DNA of 64,000 nt from Brevibacterium iodinum ATCC 49514 (GTDB lineage Bacteria; Actinomycetota; Actinomycetes; Actinomycetales; Brevibacteriaceae): NCBI RefSeq assembly GCF_900169265.1, contig NZ_FXYX01000015.1, positions 28,922 to 92,921 on the forward strand. The letters run 5' to 3'. The notes under the pieces are model-generated. The model was not told the origin of the DNA. It did not search any database and saw only the letters and a program-made list of their open reading frames with translations. The first letter of the stretch is position 1. Every line of letters starts with the position of its first letter. Below, one piece after another: positions 46,744 through 55,286 of the stretch. A program made the translations under genes and the position numbers.

Positions 46744-47675
46744 GAGGCGACATCCGAATCGTTCTGAGCAGCAGATTGCGCCTCGGCGCCGGGGACCAGT
46801 TCGTGACGGCGCGCGGTTTCGCCCTTCTCCGGGATGTCGAGGCTGCGGTCGACGACGACCGGTGCATCGATGCGTTCGGCGATCGCGGCCAGCAGCGTCG
46901 AGGACAGCTGCGCATAGCCGAGTTCGCTGGGGAATCGGCCCGAGTCGTTGAGCAGAGACCGGCGTGTCGTTCCGCTCAGCGATCCCGTCGACCGCAGCGG
47001 AACCGCACGCGCGGCCAGGGCGGCCAGCCATTGAGAGCCGGCGAGGACCCGAGAGGTTCGGCGCAGCGACGTCTTGAGCGGATCGCGCAGCCCCGGCAGA
47101 CCACCGAGATTGGGGCAGACGAGAACGAACACGGTGTAGCGGCCCTCGCGTTGGAGCCGATTGATGGCCTGGTTGAGCACGGGTACGCCGATGGTCGCCT
47201 GGATCGGGTGGATGATGTCGCCGGTGCCGATCGAGATGATCGCGAACCGGCGGTCGTCGCTCCAGCGGTCCGAAAGCTGACGGGAGAGCCACGGCGAACG
47301 CAGGACTTCGTCGACCTGTCGGTGCAGATCATCCGACAGCGCCGAGGGGCGGGCGGTTGTCTGGACCCGAACCGTGGTGCCGAGCATCCGCGCCAGGCCT
47401 CTCCCGATGAGAGTCGGGGGCGCCTGCTCCGGGTCGACGTCGACCCCGCACAGCCAGGAGTCGCCGATGATGGCCAGCGCCGCGGAGTCGTCATCGTCGT
47501 TGTCACGTGGGGCGGCGATCGCCTCGGTGAAGGTGGAGAAGCGACGGTTCTCGTCGTCGTCGAAGGAACGGCGCAGCGATCCGGCCTGGTGGCGGAGCAG
47601 TCCCGCCGCCGAGGCGCCCGCGCCGACGACGGTCGCCCCCATGGTCGCCAGCGTATAGATCAAGCGTCTTCCCAC
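46740..47675 (-). CDS. SGNH-hydrolase family lipase/esterase
   Basis: 311 residues from GTG 47675 with an AGGAGG-type site upstream. A hydrophobic N-terminus (about 1-25) suggests a membrane anchor or export signal. The SGNH nucleophile block reads IIGDSWLCGVDVD (about 69-81), with Ser after Gly-Asp, and the second block SIGTGDII (about 151-158). Substrate is not evident; such enzymes act on esters in the envelope or environment. Shares the 4-base GTGA overlap with maf. Confidence 0.75.
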   Translation of the reverse strand: MGRRLIYTLATMGATVVGAGASAAGLLRHQAGSLRRSFDDDENRRFSTFTEAIAAPRDNDDDDSAALAIIGDSWLCGVDVDPEQAPPTLIGRGLARMLGTTVRVQTTARPSALSDDLHRQVDEVLRSPWLSRQLSDRWSDDRRFAIISIGTGDIIHPIQATIGVPVLNQAINRLQREGRYTVFVLVCPNLGGLPGLRDPLKTSLRRTSRVLAGSQWLAALAARAVPLRSTGSLSGTTRRSLLNDSGRFPSELGYAQLSSTLLAAIAERIDAPVVVDRSLDIPEKGETARRHELVPGAEAQSAAQNDSDVAS

Positions 47676-47719
47676 TGATTTCCCTCCTCCGGCGTCATCA
47701 TTGCACCTTTGTCAGTGCA

Positions 47720-47736
47720 TCAACAACTATTGTTGA
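47720..47736. promoter_or_regulatory. Palindromic operator over the -10 box of the AI-2E gene
   Basis: TCAACAA-cta-TTGTTGA, 7-base perfect arms. The TATTGT hexamer (47728-47733) inside it is 6 bases before ATG 47740 and fits a leaderless promoter, so a protein bound here would block RNA polymerase directly. The symmetry resembles MarR/TetR-type operators. Confidence 0.5.
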
Positions 47737-47739
47737 GTC

Positions 47740-49152
47740 ATGAGCGAAAACGATCAGCAGCATCCTCCGAACCGATTCCGAGGGGCATGGGAGGCGTTCC
47801 GGCGCGGACGCGGATCCTCTCACTCCGAGTCCGAACCCGACGTGACCCCATCGCAGGAGGTCAGTCCTGAGGAGATCGCACTCAGCCGAATCGAAGCCGA
47901 GGCCAAACCGTATGTGGCTCCCGGTCTCAAGCTCGCTGCCGCATGGTCGTGGCGGTCGATCGTCGTGCTCGTGGCGATCGGTGTGGCGCTGTGGCTCCTG
48001 TCGAAGATCTCCAGCGTCGTGCTGCCCGTGCTCATCGCTCTGCTGTTGGCAGCGCTGCTCGCTCCGCTGACAGGGTGGCTGAAGAAGAAGGGCGTGCCTC
48101 GAGGCGGGGCCGCCGCGATCTCCTTCGTCGGGTTCATCGTCGTCGTGCTCGGACTCTTCGGCCTCGTCGGTCAGCAGATCTATTCCGGCATGCCCGACCT
48201 CGTCAAACAGGTCATCGCCGGTGTGTCCGGGATCAGCGGATGGCTGGCTTCGAGCCCCTTCGGCATCGACGCAACGACGATCTCGAGCTATATCGACGAC
48301 GCCATCAAGACTGCGACGAACTTCTTCCAGAACAACAGCAGCCAGCTTCTCGGCGGTGCCCTGGAGGCCACCTCCTCGGTGGGCACCTTCCTCACCGGTA
48401 TGGCCGTCTGTCTGTTCGCGACGTTCTTCTTTCTCTACGACGGGCAGAACATCTTCAGGTGGGTGATGAACCTGCTGCCGGTCCCGGCCCGTCCCGTCGC
48501 CACGGGAGCCGCTCTGAAAGGGTGGACGACCCTCGTGCAGTACGTGCGGGTCCAGATCCTCGTCGCCGCCGTCGATGCGATCGGCATCGGCATCGGGGCG
48601 GCGTTCCTCGGGATCCCACTCGTCATCCCCATGACCGTGCTCGTCTTCCTCACTTCGTTCGTCCCCGTCGTCGGCGCCATCGCCTCCGGCGCGGTGGCAG
48701 TGCTCGTGGCATTGGTCTCGAACGGTCTGGTCAGCGCCGTCATCATGCTCGCGGTTGTCGTTGCCGTCCAGCAGATCGAAAGCCAGGTCCTCCAGCCGTT
48801 CCTCATGGGCAAGGCCGTGTCGGTCCATCCGCTGGCTGTGATCCTCGCGGTCACCGGCGGCGGCTTCCTCTTCGGCATCGTCGGTGCTCTCTTCGCTGTT
48901 CCCCTGGTGGCCGTGCTCAACAGCGTCGTCGGCTATATCGTGCGCACGAACGCCGGTGATTCGGACGAAGACGAAGCGGACGACGACGCCGAGCGTGACC
49001 CGGACGAACGCGATGCCACAGCGGTCCTCGAGACGGCGAAGGAACGGCTCACCGATGCCGTCCACGAGTCCGCGGAAGACGAACGTGCATCAGGTTCCGG
49101 TTCGAGCGACTCCGGCGAGTCAGGAACGAAGGGTTCGCCTGATCCGAAGTGA
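47740..49152 (+). CDS. AI-2E family transporter
   Basis: 470-residue membrane protein. A soluble acidic N-terminus (1-68) is followed by the AI-2E family membrane core (about 75-410) with its helical repeats and the conserved SFVPVVGAIASGA loop near 305-318, then a cytoplasmic C-terminal tail rich in Asp, Glu and Ser (about 400-470). The family exports small molecules and, in some members, sodium for protons. The substrate is not evident. Its start appears leaderless and overlaps a palindromic operator. Confidence 0.88.
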   Translation: MSENDQQHPPNRFRGAWEAFRRGRGSSHSESEPDVTPSQEVSPEEIALSRIEAEAKPYVAPGLKLAAAWSWRSIVVLVAIGVALWLLSKISSVVLPVLIALLLAALLAPLTGWLKKKGVPRGGAAAISFVGFIVVVLGLFGLVGQQIYSGMPDLVKQVIAGVSGISGWLASSPFGIDATTISSYIDDAIKTATNFFQNNSSQLLGGALEATSSVGTFLTGMAVCLFATFFFLYDGQNIFRWVMNLLPVPARPVATGAALKGWTTLVQYVRVQILVAAVDAIGIGIGAAFLGIPLVIPMTVLVFLTSFVPVVGAIASGAVAVLVALVSNGLVSAVIMLAVVVAVQQIESQVLQPFLMGKAVSVHPLAVILAVTGGGFLFGIVGALFAVPLVAVLNSVVGYIVRTNAGDSDEDEADDDAERDPDERDATAVLETAKERLTDAVHESAEDERASGSGSSDSGESGTKGSPDPK

Positions 49153-49158
49153 ATAGAT

Positions 49159-49190
49159 AAGTGGGCGGGTGCGATCGCACCCGCCCACTT
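49159..49190. terminator. 32-bp perfect palindrome between AI-2E gene and greA
   Basis: 16-base arms with no spacer, seven bases after the AI-2E stop codon and between convergent genes; expected to act as a bidirectional terminator. No T-run follows. Confidence 0.8.
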
Positions 49191-49204
49191 CTGTTCGGTC
49201 TCGA

Positions 49205-49699
49205 TCAGCCGGTGAAGGCTTCGACGGAATCGACCTTGACCTCGATGGTCTTGCCGTTCGGAGCCTCGTATGAGGTCTTGTCTCCGGCCTTGACGCCGAG
49301 GACAGCCGCTCCGAGCGGCGACTTCTCCGAGAAGACGTCGATATCGGAGTCTCCGGCGATCTCGCGGTTGCCCAGCAGGAATCGCATGGAGTTGCCGGCA
49401 ACGCTGGCGGTCACGACGGTTCCGGGTGCCACGGTCTTGCCGTCGCTGTCGCTGGAGCCGACCTTCGCGTTCCGCAGCAGCACCTCGAGCTGGCGGATGC
49501 GTGCTTCCTGTTTGCCCTGCTCATCACGCGCTGCGTGATAACCGCTGTTCTCCTTCAAGTCACCCTCGTCGCGGGCGGCTTCGATCTTCTCAGCAATCTC
49601 TGCACGACCCGGTCCGGAGAGATGCTCGAGTTCCTTCGACAGGCGGTCAAAGGCTTCCTGGGTCAACCATGTCTCTTCCTGGGTGACTTCCTCGGTCAT
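49205..49699 (-). CDS. greA: Transcription elongation factor GreA
   Basis: 164-residue factor that stimulates transcript cleavage by backtracked RNA polymerase. ATG 49699 is supported by AAGGAGAAG. The N-terminal coiled coil (about 8-80) contains the acidic tip with EGDLKENSGYH (about 46-56), whose acidic residues enter the polymerase channel; the C-terminal FKBP-like domain includes SEKSPLGAAVLGVKAGD (about 124-140). Length and layout are normal. A strong terminator precedes it on the same strand, so it has its own transcript. Confidence 0.95.
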   Translation of the reverse strand: MTEEVTQEETWLTQEAFDRLSKELEHLSGPGRAEIAEKIEAARDEGDLKENSGYHAARDEQGKQEARIRQLEVLLRNAKVGSSDSDGKTVAPGTVVTASVAGNSMRFLLGNREIAGDSDIDVFSEKSPLGAAVLGVKAGDKTSYEAPNGKTIEVKVDSVEAFTG

Positions 49700-49746
49700 G
49701 ACTTCTCCTTCTTCGGTCGGTGCACTGACGGGCGTGTCAGGCAACG

Positions 49747-49774
49747 AAAAAACCGGGCGTATGGGCACGCCCGG
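49747..49774 (-). terminator. Intrinsic terminator between the DUF4307 gene and greA
   Basis: On the minus strand the hairpin CCGGGCGT-gcccat-ACGCCCGG is followed by TTTTTT, a classical Rho-independent terminator for the DUF4307 gene. The remaining space to 49958 holds nothing else recognised. Confidence 0.85.
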
Positions 49775-49958
49775 AAGTTGAATGAAACTACAGTGTAACG
49801 CATCTGCGGAGAAAAACGATGAGTTCGATCACGCCCCCGGCCGTGAGTCGGAGGTTCGCGACCGCAAGATGCATCCCCATGCGAGAACTATTCGAAGGGA
49901 CTCGTGCGACCCGGCTTCTGTGCTTCCATCGCGCGGCCGATGCGGTCGAAGGTTCGGC

Positions 49959-50384
49959 CTATTCGAACCAGCAGGAGTCCACGTGGCCGGAGGCGGCCAG
50001 CTGAGTTGTGGCCAGATCCACGTCGATGCGCTTCGGCGAATTCGGATCGGCGTTCGGATCGGCGGGAACGGTCACCTCGGTGAATCCGACGATCGCTTCC
50101 TGCTCATTCGTGGCCTGGACGATGCAGTGCACGTCGCGTTCCTGATCAGGAAATATTCCGACGCTGACGCGCGTTGAAGAATCGTCGACAACCGAATAGT
50201 CAAGAGTGCGCGGAGTTGTGGGATTAGTCTGCGGGCGGAATGCCCAGACAGCGATGACGGCGACCACCACGGCGAGGACGATGACGGCGATGATCTTCGC
50301 CCGACGACTCAGCTCTCGCTTGGTTCTGTTGGTCCGGCCGTAGCGATCATCATGCAGTGGTGGTGCCACTGTTACCTCAGTCAT
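49959..50384 (-). CDS. DUF4307 family membrane protein
   Basis: 141 residues. A basic N-terminal region (about 12-30) is followed by one membrane segment (about 32-50) and a secreted or periplasm-like C-terminal domain with VTVPADPNADPNSP in the middle and a lone cysteine (VDSCWFE) at the end. The protein is found beside greA and mca in actinomycetes and its role is unknown. A TAGATT box upstream, with an AGAGGA ribosome-binding site before ATG 50384, gives it a normal leader. Confidence 0.85.
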   Translation of the reverse strand: MTEVTVAPPLHDDRYGRTNRTKRELSRRAKIIAVIVLAVVVAVIAVWAFRPQTNPTTPRTLDYSVVDDSSTRVSVGIFPDQERDVHCIVQATNEQEAIVGFTEVTVPADPNADPNSPKRIDVDLATTQLAASGHVDSCWFE

Positions 50385-50507
50385 TGAATTCCTCTTTAAG
50401 TACTTCGCGCACTAATCTAGAGTAGTCGATCCTCTGCCGGCGATCATGTCAGCCGCAGCGCCGGCAGCAGGTGGCCACCAGGCTGAATCGAAAGGGACAT
50501 TTAGGAT

Positions 50508-51518
50508 ATGACTTCGCTTCCGTACCATGGACTGCGCCTTTTGGCCGTCCATGCCCACCCCGACGACGAATCCTCCAAGGGTGCGGCAACGAGCGCGAAG
50601 TACGCTTCACTGGGTGCCCGGGTGCTCATCGCCACCATGACCGGTGGCGAGGCCGGCGATATCCTCAACCCCGCTCTCCTGCAGAGCCCGAAGGCCAGCC
50701 GCGACATCGCCGGTCTCCGTCGTGAGGAGATGGCGACCGCTGCCGCAGCCCTCGGAGCCGAACATGTCTGGGTCGGTCACGTCGACTCGGGGCTGCCCGA
50801 CGGCGATTTCGACAACCAGACTCCTCCCGGATGCTTCTATCGGGTTCCCGACGAGGTGTCGATGCTTCCCCTCGTGCACATCATCCGCACCTTCCGTCCT
50901 CAGGTGGTGACCACTTACGACGAGCTGGGCGGATACCCCCACCCCGACCACATCAAGAACCACGCCGTGACCATGGCCGCTGTCGAAGCCGCCGCAGATG
51001 CGACCTCGCATCCCGAGCTCGGCGAACCGTGGCAGGTGCAGAAGATCTACTTCAATCAGGACCTGTCGGCGAAGAAGTGGATCACGATCCACGAGAAGAT
51101 GCTCGAGGCGGGACTCGAGTCCCCGTTCGCCGACCACCTCGAGGATTTCAAGAAGCGAGACAACCAGCGCCACAACTGGCTGAGCACCCGCATCTCCTGC
51201 TCCGAGTTCTTCCCCGCCCGTGATCGCGCGCTGCTCTCCCACGCCACTCAGATCGACCCCGAAGGCGGCTTCTTCTCCGCGTCGCGCAAGGCCGCTCGCA
51301 CGTACTGGCCGACCGAAGAGTTCGAACTGGCTCTCGACCTCACCGGCCGAGAACCGCTGAACCGGGAACTGGACTTCCAGGAGACCGACCTGTTCGCCGC
51401 CGTGACCTTCGATGACGGTCGTCGCGTTCCCGACGAGGGGATGCTCCCGGACTCGCCGCCTGCCGACGACCTCGACGCCGATTCCGCCGTCCCGACCGAA
51501 AGCGACACCCGCGCATGA
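50508..51518 (+). CDS. mca: Mycothiol S-conjugate amidase
   Basis: Zinc amidase that cleaves mycothiol conjugates of toxic electrophiles, releasing mercapturic acids for export; characteristic of mycothiol-using actinomycetes. 336 residues. The zinc motif AVHAHPDDE (about 13-21) supplies His and Asp ligands, and the second metal residue is in the PHPDHIKNH block near 145. The overall sequence is of the Mca rather than the MshB branch by context (greA, DUF4307, mca). The stop codon overlaps the next gene's start by 4 bases. Confidence 0.92.
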   Translation: MTSLPYHGLRLLAVHAHPDDESSKGAATSAKYASLGARVLIATMTGGEAGDILNPALLQSPKASRDIAGLRREEMATAAAALGAEHVWVGHVDSGLPDGDFDNQTPPGCFYRVPDEVSMLPLVHIIRTFRPQVVTTYDELGGYPHPDHIKNHAVTMAAVEAAADATSHPELGEPWQVQKIYFNQDLSAKKWITIHEKMLEAGLESPFADHLEDFKKRDNQRHNWLSTRISCSEFFPARDRALLSHATQIDPEGGFFSASRKAARTYWPTEEFELALDLTGREPLNRELDFQETDLFAAVTFDDGRRVPDEGMLPDSPPADDLDADSAVPTESDTRA

Positions 51519-51898
51519 TCTTCGCGTCCTCTCCAACCCCGACTCCGGACGGAGGCACACCGGACCCGGATCTGGTGACACCCGGAACCATCGGCTTCCT
51601 GGCCACCCTCGCCATTGTCATCCTGACGATCTTCCTCATCCGGGGCCTCATGCGTCGTGTCCGTCGGGTGCGGGCGCACTCGAGCGCCAGCGATGCCTAT
51701 CCGATCCCGCTGCGCAGGCATGTGGTGCCCAACCAGTCGAAGCTCTCAGGGCCGGAGGCACCCGAACCGGACACCGCTGACAGCGACTCCGACTCGGCCG
51801 CCGATACCGGATCATCCGATGCAGATCGCCGAGGCGGCTCGACGGCGGAGCCGATCGATTCCTCCGAATCCACTGACGAACGGGATGAACGATCCTGA
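51515..51898 (+). CDS. Small single-pass membrane protein in the mca operon
   Basis: 127 residues. A short Ser/Thr/Pro-rich N-terminus (1-30), one membrane segment (about 30-50) and a charged cytoplasmic tail very rich in Ser, Asp, Glu and Arg (about 70-127). No recognised domain. Its ATG overlaps the mca stop (ATGA), so it is made with Mca; a role in positioning or transport of conjugates would be guesswork. Confidence 0.75.
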   Translation: MIFASSPTPTPDGGTPDPDLVTPGTIGFLATLAIVILTIFLIRGLMRRVRRVRAHSSASDAYPIPLRRHVVPNQSKLSGPEAPEPDTADSDSDSAADTGSSDADRRGGSTAEPIDSSESTDERDERS

Positions 51899-51940
51899 GG
51901 CTCTGAGTTCTGAGGCTTTGAGGTCGTGAGCACACAGACA

Positions 51941-51972
51941 ACGGCGCGATCACCGGTCGGTGATCGCGCCGT
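51941..51972. terminator. Hairpin between the mca operon and the hemolysin-III gene
   Basis: 15-base perfect arms around a 2-base centre (ACGGCGCGATCACCG and its complement), between convergent genes; likely bidirectional terminator. Confidence 0.75.
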
Positions 51973-52003
51973 GTGCGTCCGCCCGGACTCAGTCGAATGG
52001 AGT

Positions 52004-52789
52004 TCAGTAGGCTGCTGCGGCGGCGATGATGAGTGCGGCGAGGTGGCAGCCGTAGCCGAGGATCGTGAAGATGTGGAAGATCTCATGGAAGCCGAGCCAC
52101 TTCGGTGAGGGGTTCGGGCGCTTGATCCCGTAGATCACCGCGCCGGCGATGTAGCACACGCCGCCGACGACGACGAGGAGCCCGACGGGGAAGTTCGTGG
52201 CCCAGATCTGGGGAATGTACCCGACTCCGGCGACGCCGAACCCGACGTAGATCGGGACGAAGAGCCACCTCGGCGCGGTGGTGAAGATCGTACGGAAGGC
52301 AGCGCCGAGTGCGGCGGCACCCCACAGCACGGACAGCAGGAGGACTGCCTGGTCGGTGCGGAGCATCAGCACTGCCAGCGGTGTGTACGTGCCGGCGGTG
52401 ATGAGGAAGATATTCGCGTGGTCGAGCCGCCGCAGGACGAGGCGGACGCGGGTGCGCCAGCGGCCGCGGTGATAGACGGCGGAGGTGCCGAAGAGCAGCA
52501 TGCCGGTGACGGCGAAGATCGCGGCGGCGATGCGCGACTCGATGGTCGGGGAGATGATCACCAATGCCAGGCCGCCGATCATCGCCAGAGGGAACGCCCC
52601 GGCGTGGAACCAACCGCGCAGCTTCGGCTTGACCTGACCCGCCAACTTCGTCAGTTCGGCGCGCAGTGCTGAGCGGCGACGGGCGATGCGGTGGTCATCG
52701 GCGCGCGGAATGTCATCCGCACCCGCTGAACCGACCGGCCCGGAGCCGTCGGGAACGCCCGGAGAGGAATCAGTGAGCGAAGCATTCAT
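52004..52789 (-). CDS. Hemolysin III/PAQR family membrane protein
   Basis: 261 residues of the YqfA/hemolysin-III family, membrane proteins related to animal adiponectin receptors. After a soluble charged N-terminus (about 1-60) seven hydrophobic segments cover 65-260. Conserved polar sites include the SAVYHRGRW segment (about 103-111) with Ser and His and the GFHEIFHIFTILGYGCH block (about 234-250), whose His residues and the earlier His likely bind zinc. Function in bacteria is unclear; it is not thought to be a secreted toxin. Confidence 0.88.
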   Translation of the reverse strand: MNASLTDSSPGVPDGSGPVGSAGADDIPRADDHRIARRRSALRAELTKLAGQVKPKLRGWFHAGAFPLAMIGGLALVIISPTIESRIAAAIFAVTGMLLFGTSAVYHRGRWRTRVRLVLRRLDHANIFLITAGTYTPLAVLMLRTDQAVLLLSVLWGAAALGAAFRTIFTTAPRWLFVPIYVGFGVAGVGYIPQIWATNFPVGLLVVVGGVCYIAGAVIYGIKRPNPSPKWLGFHEIFHIFTILGYGCHLAALIIAAAAAY

Positions 52790-52892
52790 AGCTCCATGGT
52801 AGCCAGCGTACCTGAGGCCTCATTCAGCATCGTCGGCTAGTAGTCTGTACAGTATTCGAACCGACCGACGACCCATGTGGAAGAGGACAGCT

Positions 52893-53654
52893 GTGGCGCG
52901 ACCCGTGAACCTGCTCTATCGGCTGTACGAGCGACGGCTCAAACGTGAGCTCGACAAGTCGGTTCCGGTTCCACGTCACGTCGGAGTCATCACCGACGGC
53001 AACCGCAGGTGGGCCAAGGAGTTCGGTGCGACGACCGCTGACGGTCACCGCGCCGGAGCGGCGAAGATCGTCGAGTTCCTCGGCTGGTGCCACGAGATCG
53101 ATGTGGAGATCGTCACTCTCTACGTTCTGTCCAAAGAGAACCTCGCCCGCTCGGCAGAAGAGGTGTCGATCCTCATCGAGATCATCTCGGACCTGGTGGA
53201 GAAGATTGCGGCACTCGACGGCGTCGGCGTCCAGCTCGTCGGTGACCTCGACATCGTTCCCCCGGATCTGCGTGCCCGCCTCGAAGCGGTGTCGACGACC
53301 GAGCACTGCGGAATGCGCGTCAACGTCGCCGTCGGCTACGGCGGTCGGCAGGAGATCGTCAATGCGGTGAAGTCCCTGCTGCGCACACGGGCCGACGACG
53401 GCACGGACCTGGAGTCGATCATCTCCGAACTGTCGCCGGAGCAGATCGGCGAACACCTCTACACCAAGGGCCAACCCGATCCCGATCTCATCATCCGCTC
53501 CTCGGGAGAGCAGCGACTCTCCGGCTTCCTCATGTGGCAGAGCGCCTATTCGGAGTTCTACTTCTGCGAAGCCTATTGGCCGGACTTCCGCCGTACGGAC
53601 TTCCTCCGAGCCGTGCGCGACTACGGTCTGCGGCAGCGGCGTTTCGGCAAATAG
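52893..53654 (+). CDS. Short-chain cis-prenyl diphosphate synthase (UppS family)
   Basis: 253-residue cis-prenyltransferase. GTG 52893 has GAGGA 5 bases upstream; ATG 52875 is an upstream alternative without a site. The catalytic Asp35 lies in the ITDGNRRWA block, with the substrate-binding EHCGMRVNVAVGYGGRQEI segment (about 137-155) and the RSSGEQRLSGFLMWQSAYSEFYF-type C-terminal region (written as its parts: RSSGEQRLSG then the WQSAYSEF stretch). Its position and size match the mycobacterial omega,E,Z-farnesyl diphosphate synthase Rv1086, the precursor enzyme for decaprenyl phosphate; another UppS elsewhere would make the long chain. Confidence 0.88.
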   Translation: MARPVNLLYRLYERRLKRELDKSVPVPRHVGVITDGNRRWAKEFGATTADGHRAGAAKIVEFLGWCHEIDVEIVTLYVLSKENLARSAEEVSILIEIISDLVEKIAALDGVGVQLVGDLDIVPPDLRARLEAVSTTEHCGMRVNVAVGYGGRQEIVNAVKSLLRTRADDGTDLESIISELSPEQIGEHLYTKGQPDPDLIIRSSGEQRLSGFLMWQSAYSEFYFCEAYWPDFRRTDFLRAVRDYGLRQRRFGK

Positions 53655-53820
53655 GTCGTGTCCGCCGCCGGCGAGATCTGACGGCCGTCTGAGGGCGGAA
53701 TCCCGCATTCACTCGAAGTTCATGACCCTGACTTGCCCGAGCACGCGTGCCGCTGCCGCCTGAGGGGGCGAACCGGGTTAGGTTTGCTGTAGTTGGTCGA
53801 CACCAACCCGAGATCGGGGG

Positions 53821-55173
53821 ATGTCAGAACCGGATCTCGGCGGAACTCACGCCTCAGAGGTCCTCATGGCTGAAAAAGTCCACACCTACGTTCTCGACAC
53901 CTCGGTGCTGCTGTCGGATCCCGGGGCGCTTCTGCGCTTCGCCGAACACCACGTCGTCATCCCGCTCATCGTCGTCTCCGAGCTCGAGGGTAAGCGCAAT
54001 CATCCCGAACTCGGCTTCACGGCTCGAAAAGCCCTCCACATCCTCGACGATTTCCGTTCCGACTACGACCGATTGGATCAGCCTATTCCGGTCGGTGATG
54101 CGGGCGGAACTCTGCGGGTCGAGCTCAACCACATCGACGCCTCGACGATGCCGGTCGGCTTCGACCGTACGGAGAACGACACCCGCATCCTGGCAGTGGC
54201 CCGCAACCTCTCTGCCGAAGGCTGTGACGTGGTCGTCGTGACCAAGGACGTGCCGATGCGAGTGAAAGCTTCTGCTTTGGGGCTGCACGCGGAGGAGTAT
54301 CTGGCGGAGCTGGCAGTCGACTCCGGGTTCACCGGGATGAGCGAGCTCGGCCTCGACGACGAGCAGATGAGCGAGTTCTACGATTCGGGGTCGGTCGTCA
54401 CCGAGGATGTCTCCGACGAGGTGGTCAACACCGGGGTCGTCATCACCTCACCGCGCGGATCCGGACTGGGACGGGTGCGCAGCGGCAACCGAGTGTCGAT
54501 GGTGCGCGGGGATCGTGACATCTTCGGCGTCCACGGACGGTCGGCGGAACAGCGGATCGCCATAGACATGCTGCTCGACGACGCTCTGGGGATCGTGTCG
54601 ATGGGAGGGCGAGCCGGAACGGGGAAGTCCGCGTTGGCCCTCATGGCAGGCCTGCAGAAGGTGCTCGAGGAGAACAAGCATTCGAAGATCATGGTCTTCC
54701 GTCCCCTCTACGCCGTGGGCGGGCAGAACCTCGGCTATCTGCCCGGCAGCGAAGGGGAGAAGATGAACCCCTGGGCGGAGGCCGTGTTCGATACCCTCAG
54801 CGCGCTGGTGAGCAAGAACGTCATCGACGAGGTGGTCAACAGGGAGATCCTCGAGGTGCTTCCGCTCACCCACATCCGCGGACGGTCCCTCCACGATGCG
54901 TTCGTCATCGTCGATGAGGCCCAGTCGTTGGAGCGCAATGTTCTGTTGACCGTGCTCTCACGCATCGGAATGAACTCGAAGGTGGTGCTCACCCACGATG
55001 TCGCCCAGCGCGACAACCTGCGGGTGGGCAGGCACGACGGGGTCGCCGCGGTGGTCGAGAAGCTCAAGGGCCACGACCTGTTCGCGCATGTCACGCTGAC
55101 GCGGTCGGAGAGGTCGGAGATCGCGGCTCTGGTCACCGATGTGCTCGAGGAGTTCGACCCATTCCGTTCCTGA
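53821..55173 (+). CDS. phoH2: PhoH-family ATPase with N-terminal PIN domain (PhoH2-type)
   Basis: 450 residues. The PIN domain (about 18-150) starts [12 protein letters not shown] with the acidic metal-binding residues continuing at [11 protein letters not shown] and [10 protein letters not shown], the layout of a sequence-specific or unwinding RNase. The PhoH P-loop ATPase domain (about 235-445) has [12 protein letters not shown] near 262-273 and Walker [12 protein letters not shown] near 361-371. Mycobacterial PhoH2 unwinds and cleaves RNA. ATG 53821 is used; ATG 53866 is an alternative closer to the PIN start. Confidence 0.9.
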   Translation: MSEPDLGGTHASEVLMAEKVHTYVLDTSVLLSDPGALLRFAEHHVVIPLIVVSELEGKRNHPELGFTARKALHILDDFRSDYDRLDQPIPVGDAGGTLRVELNHIDASTMPVGFDRTENDTRILAVARNLSAEGCDVVVVTKDVPMRVKASALGLHAEEYLAELAVDSGFTGMSELGLDDEQMSEFYDSGSVVTEDVSDEVVNTGVVITSPRGSGLGRVRSGNRVSMVRGDRDIFGVHGRSAEQRIAIDMLLDDALGIVSMGGRAGTGKSALALMAGLQKVLEENKHSKIMVFRPLYAVGGQNLGYLPGSEGEKMNPWAEAVFDTLSALVSKNVIDEVVNREILEVLPLTHIRGRSLHDAFVIVDEAQSLERNVLLTVLSRIGMNSKVVLTHDVAQRDNLRVGRHDGVAAVVEKLKGHDLFAHVTLTRSERSEIAALVTDVLEEFDPFRS

Positions 55174-55232
55174 GCCGCTGTGGTCCGGAACGCGAGTAGA
55201 CAGTGAGCCGCTGAACGGATCGAGAGAACGAA

Positions 55233-55264
55233 ACGGCGCCCGGACGATTTCGTCCGGGCGCCGT
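55233..55264. terminator. Hairpin between phoH2 and fumC
   Basis: 15-base perfect arms (ACGGCGCCCGGACGA and complement) around TT, between convergent genes; probable bidirectional terminator. Confidence 0.78.
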
Positions 55265-55286
55265 GCTGATCAGTCAGATCGGCGAC

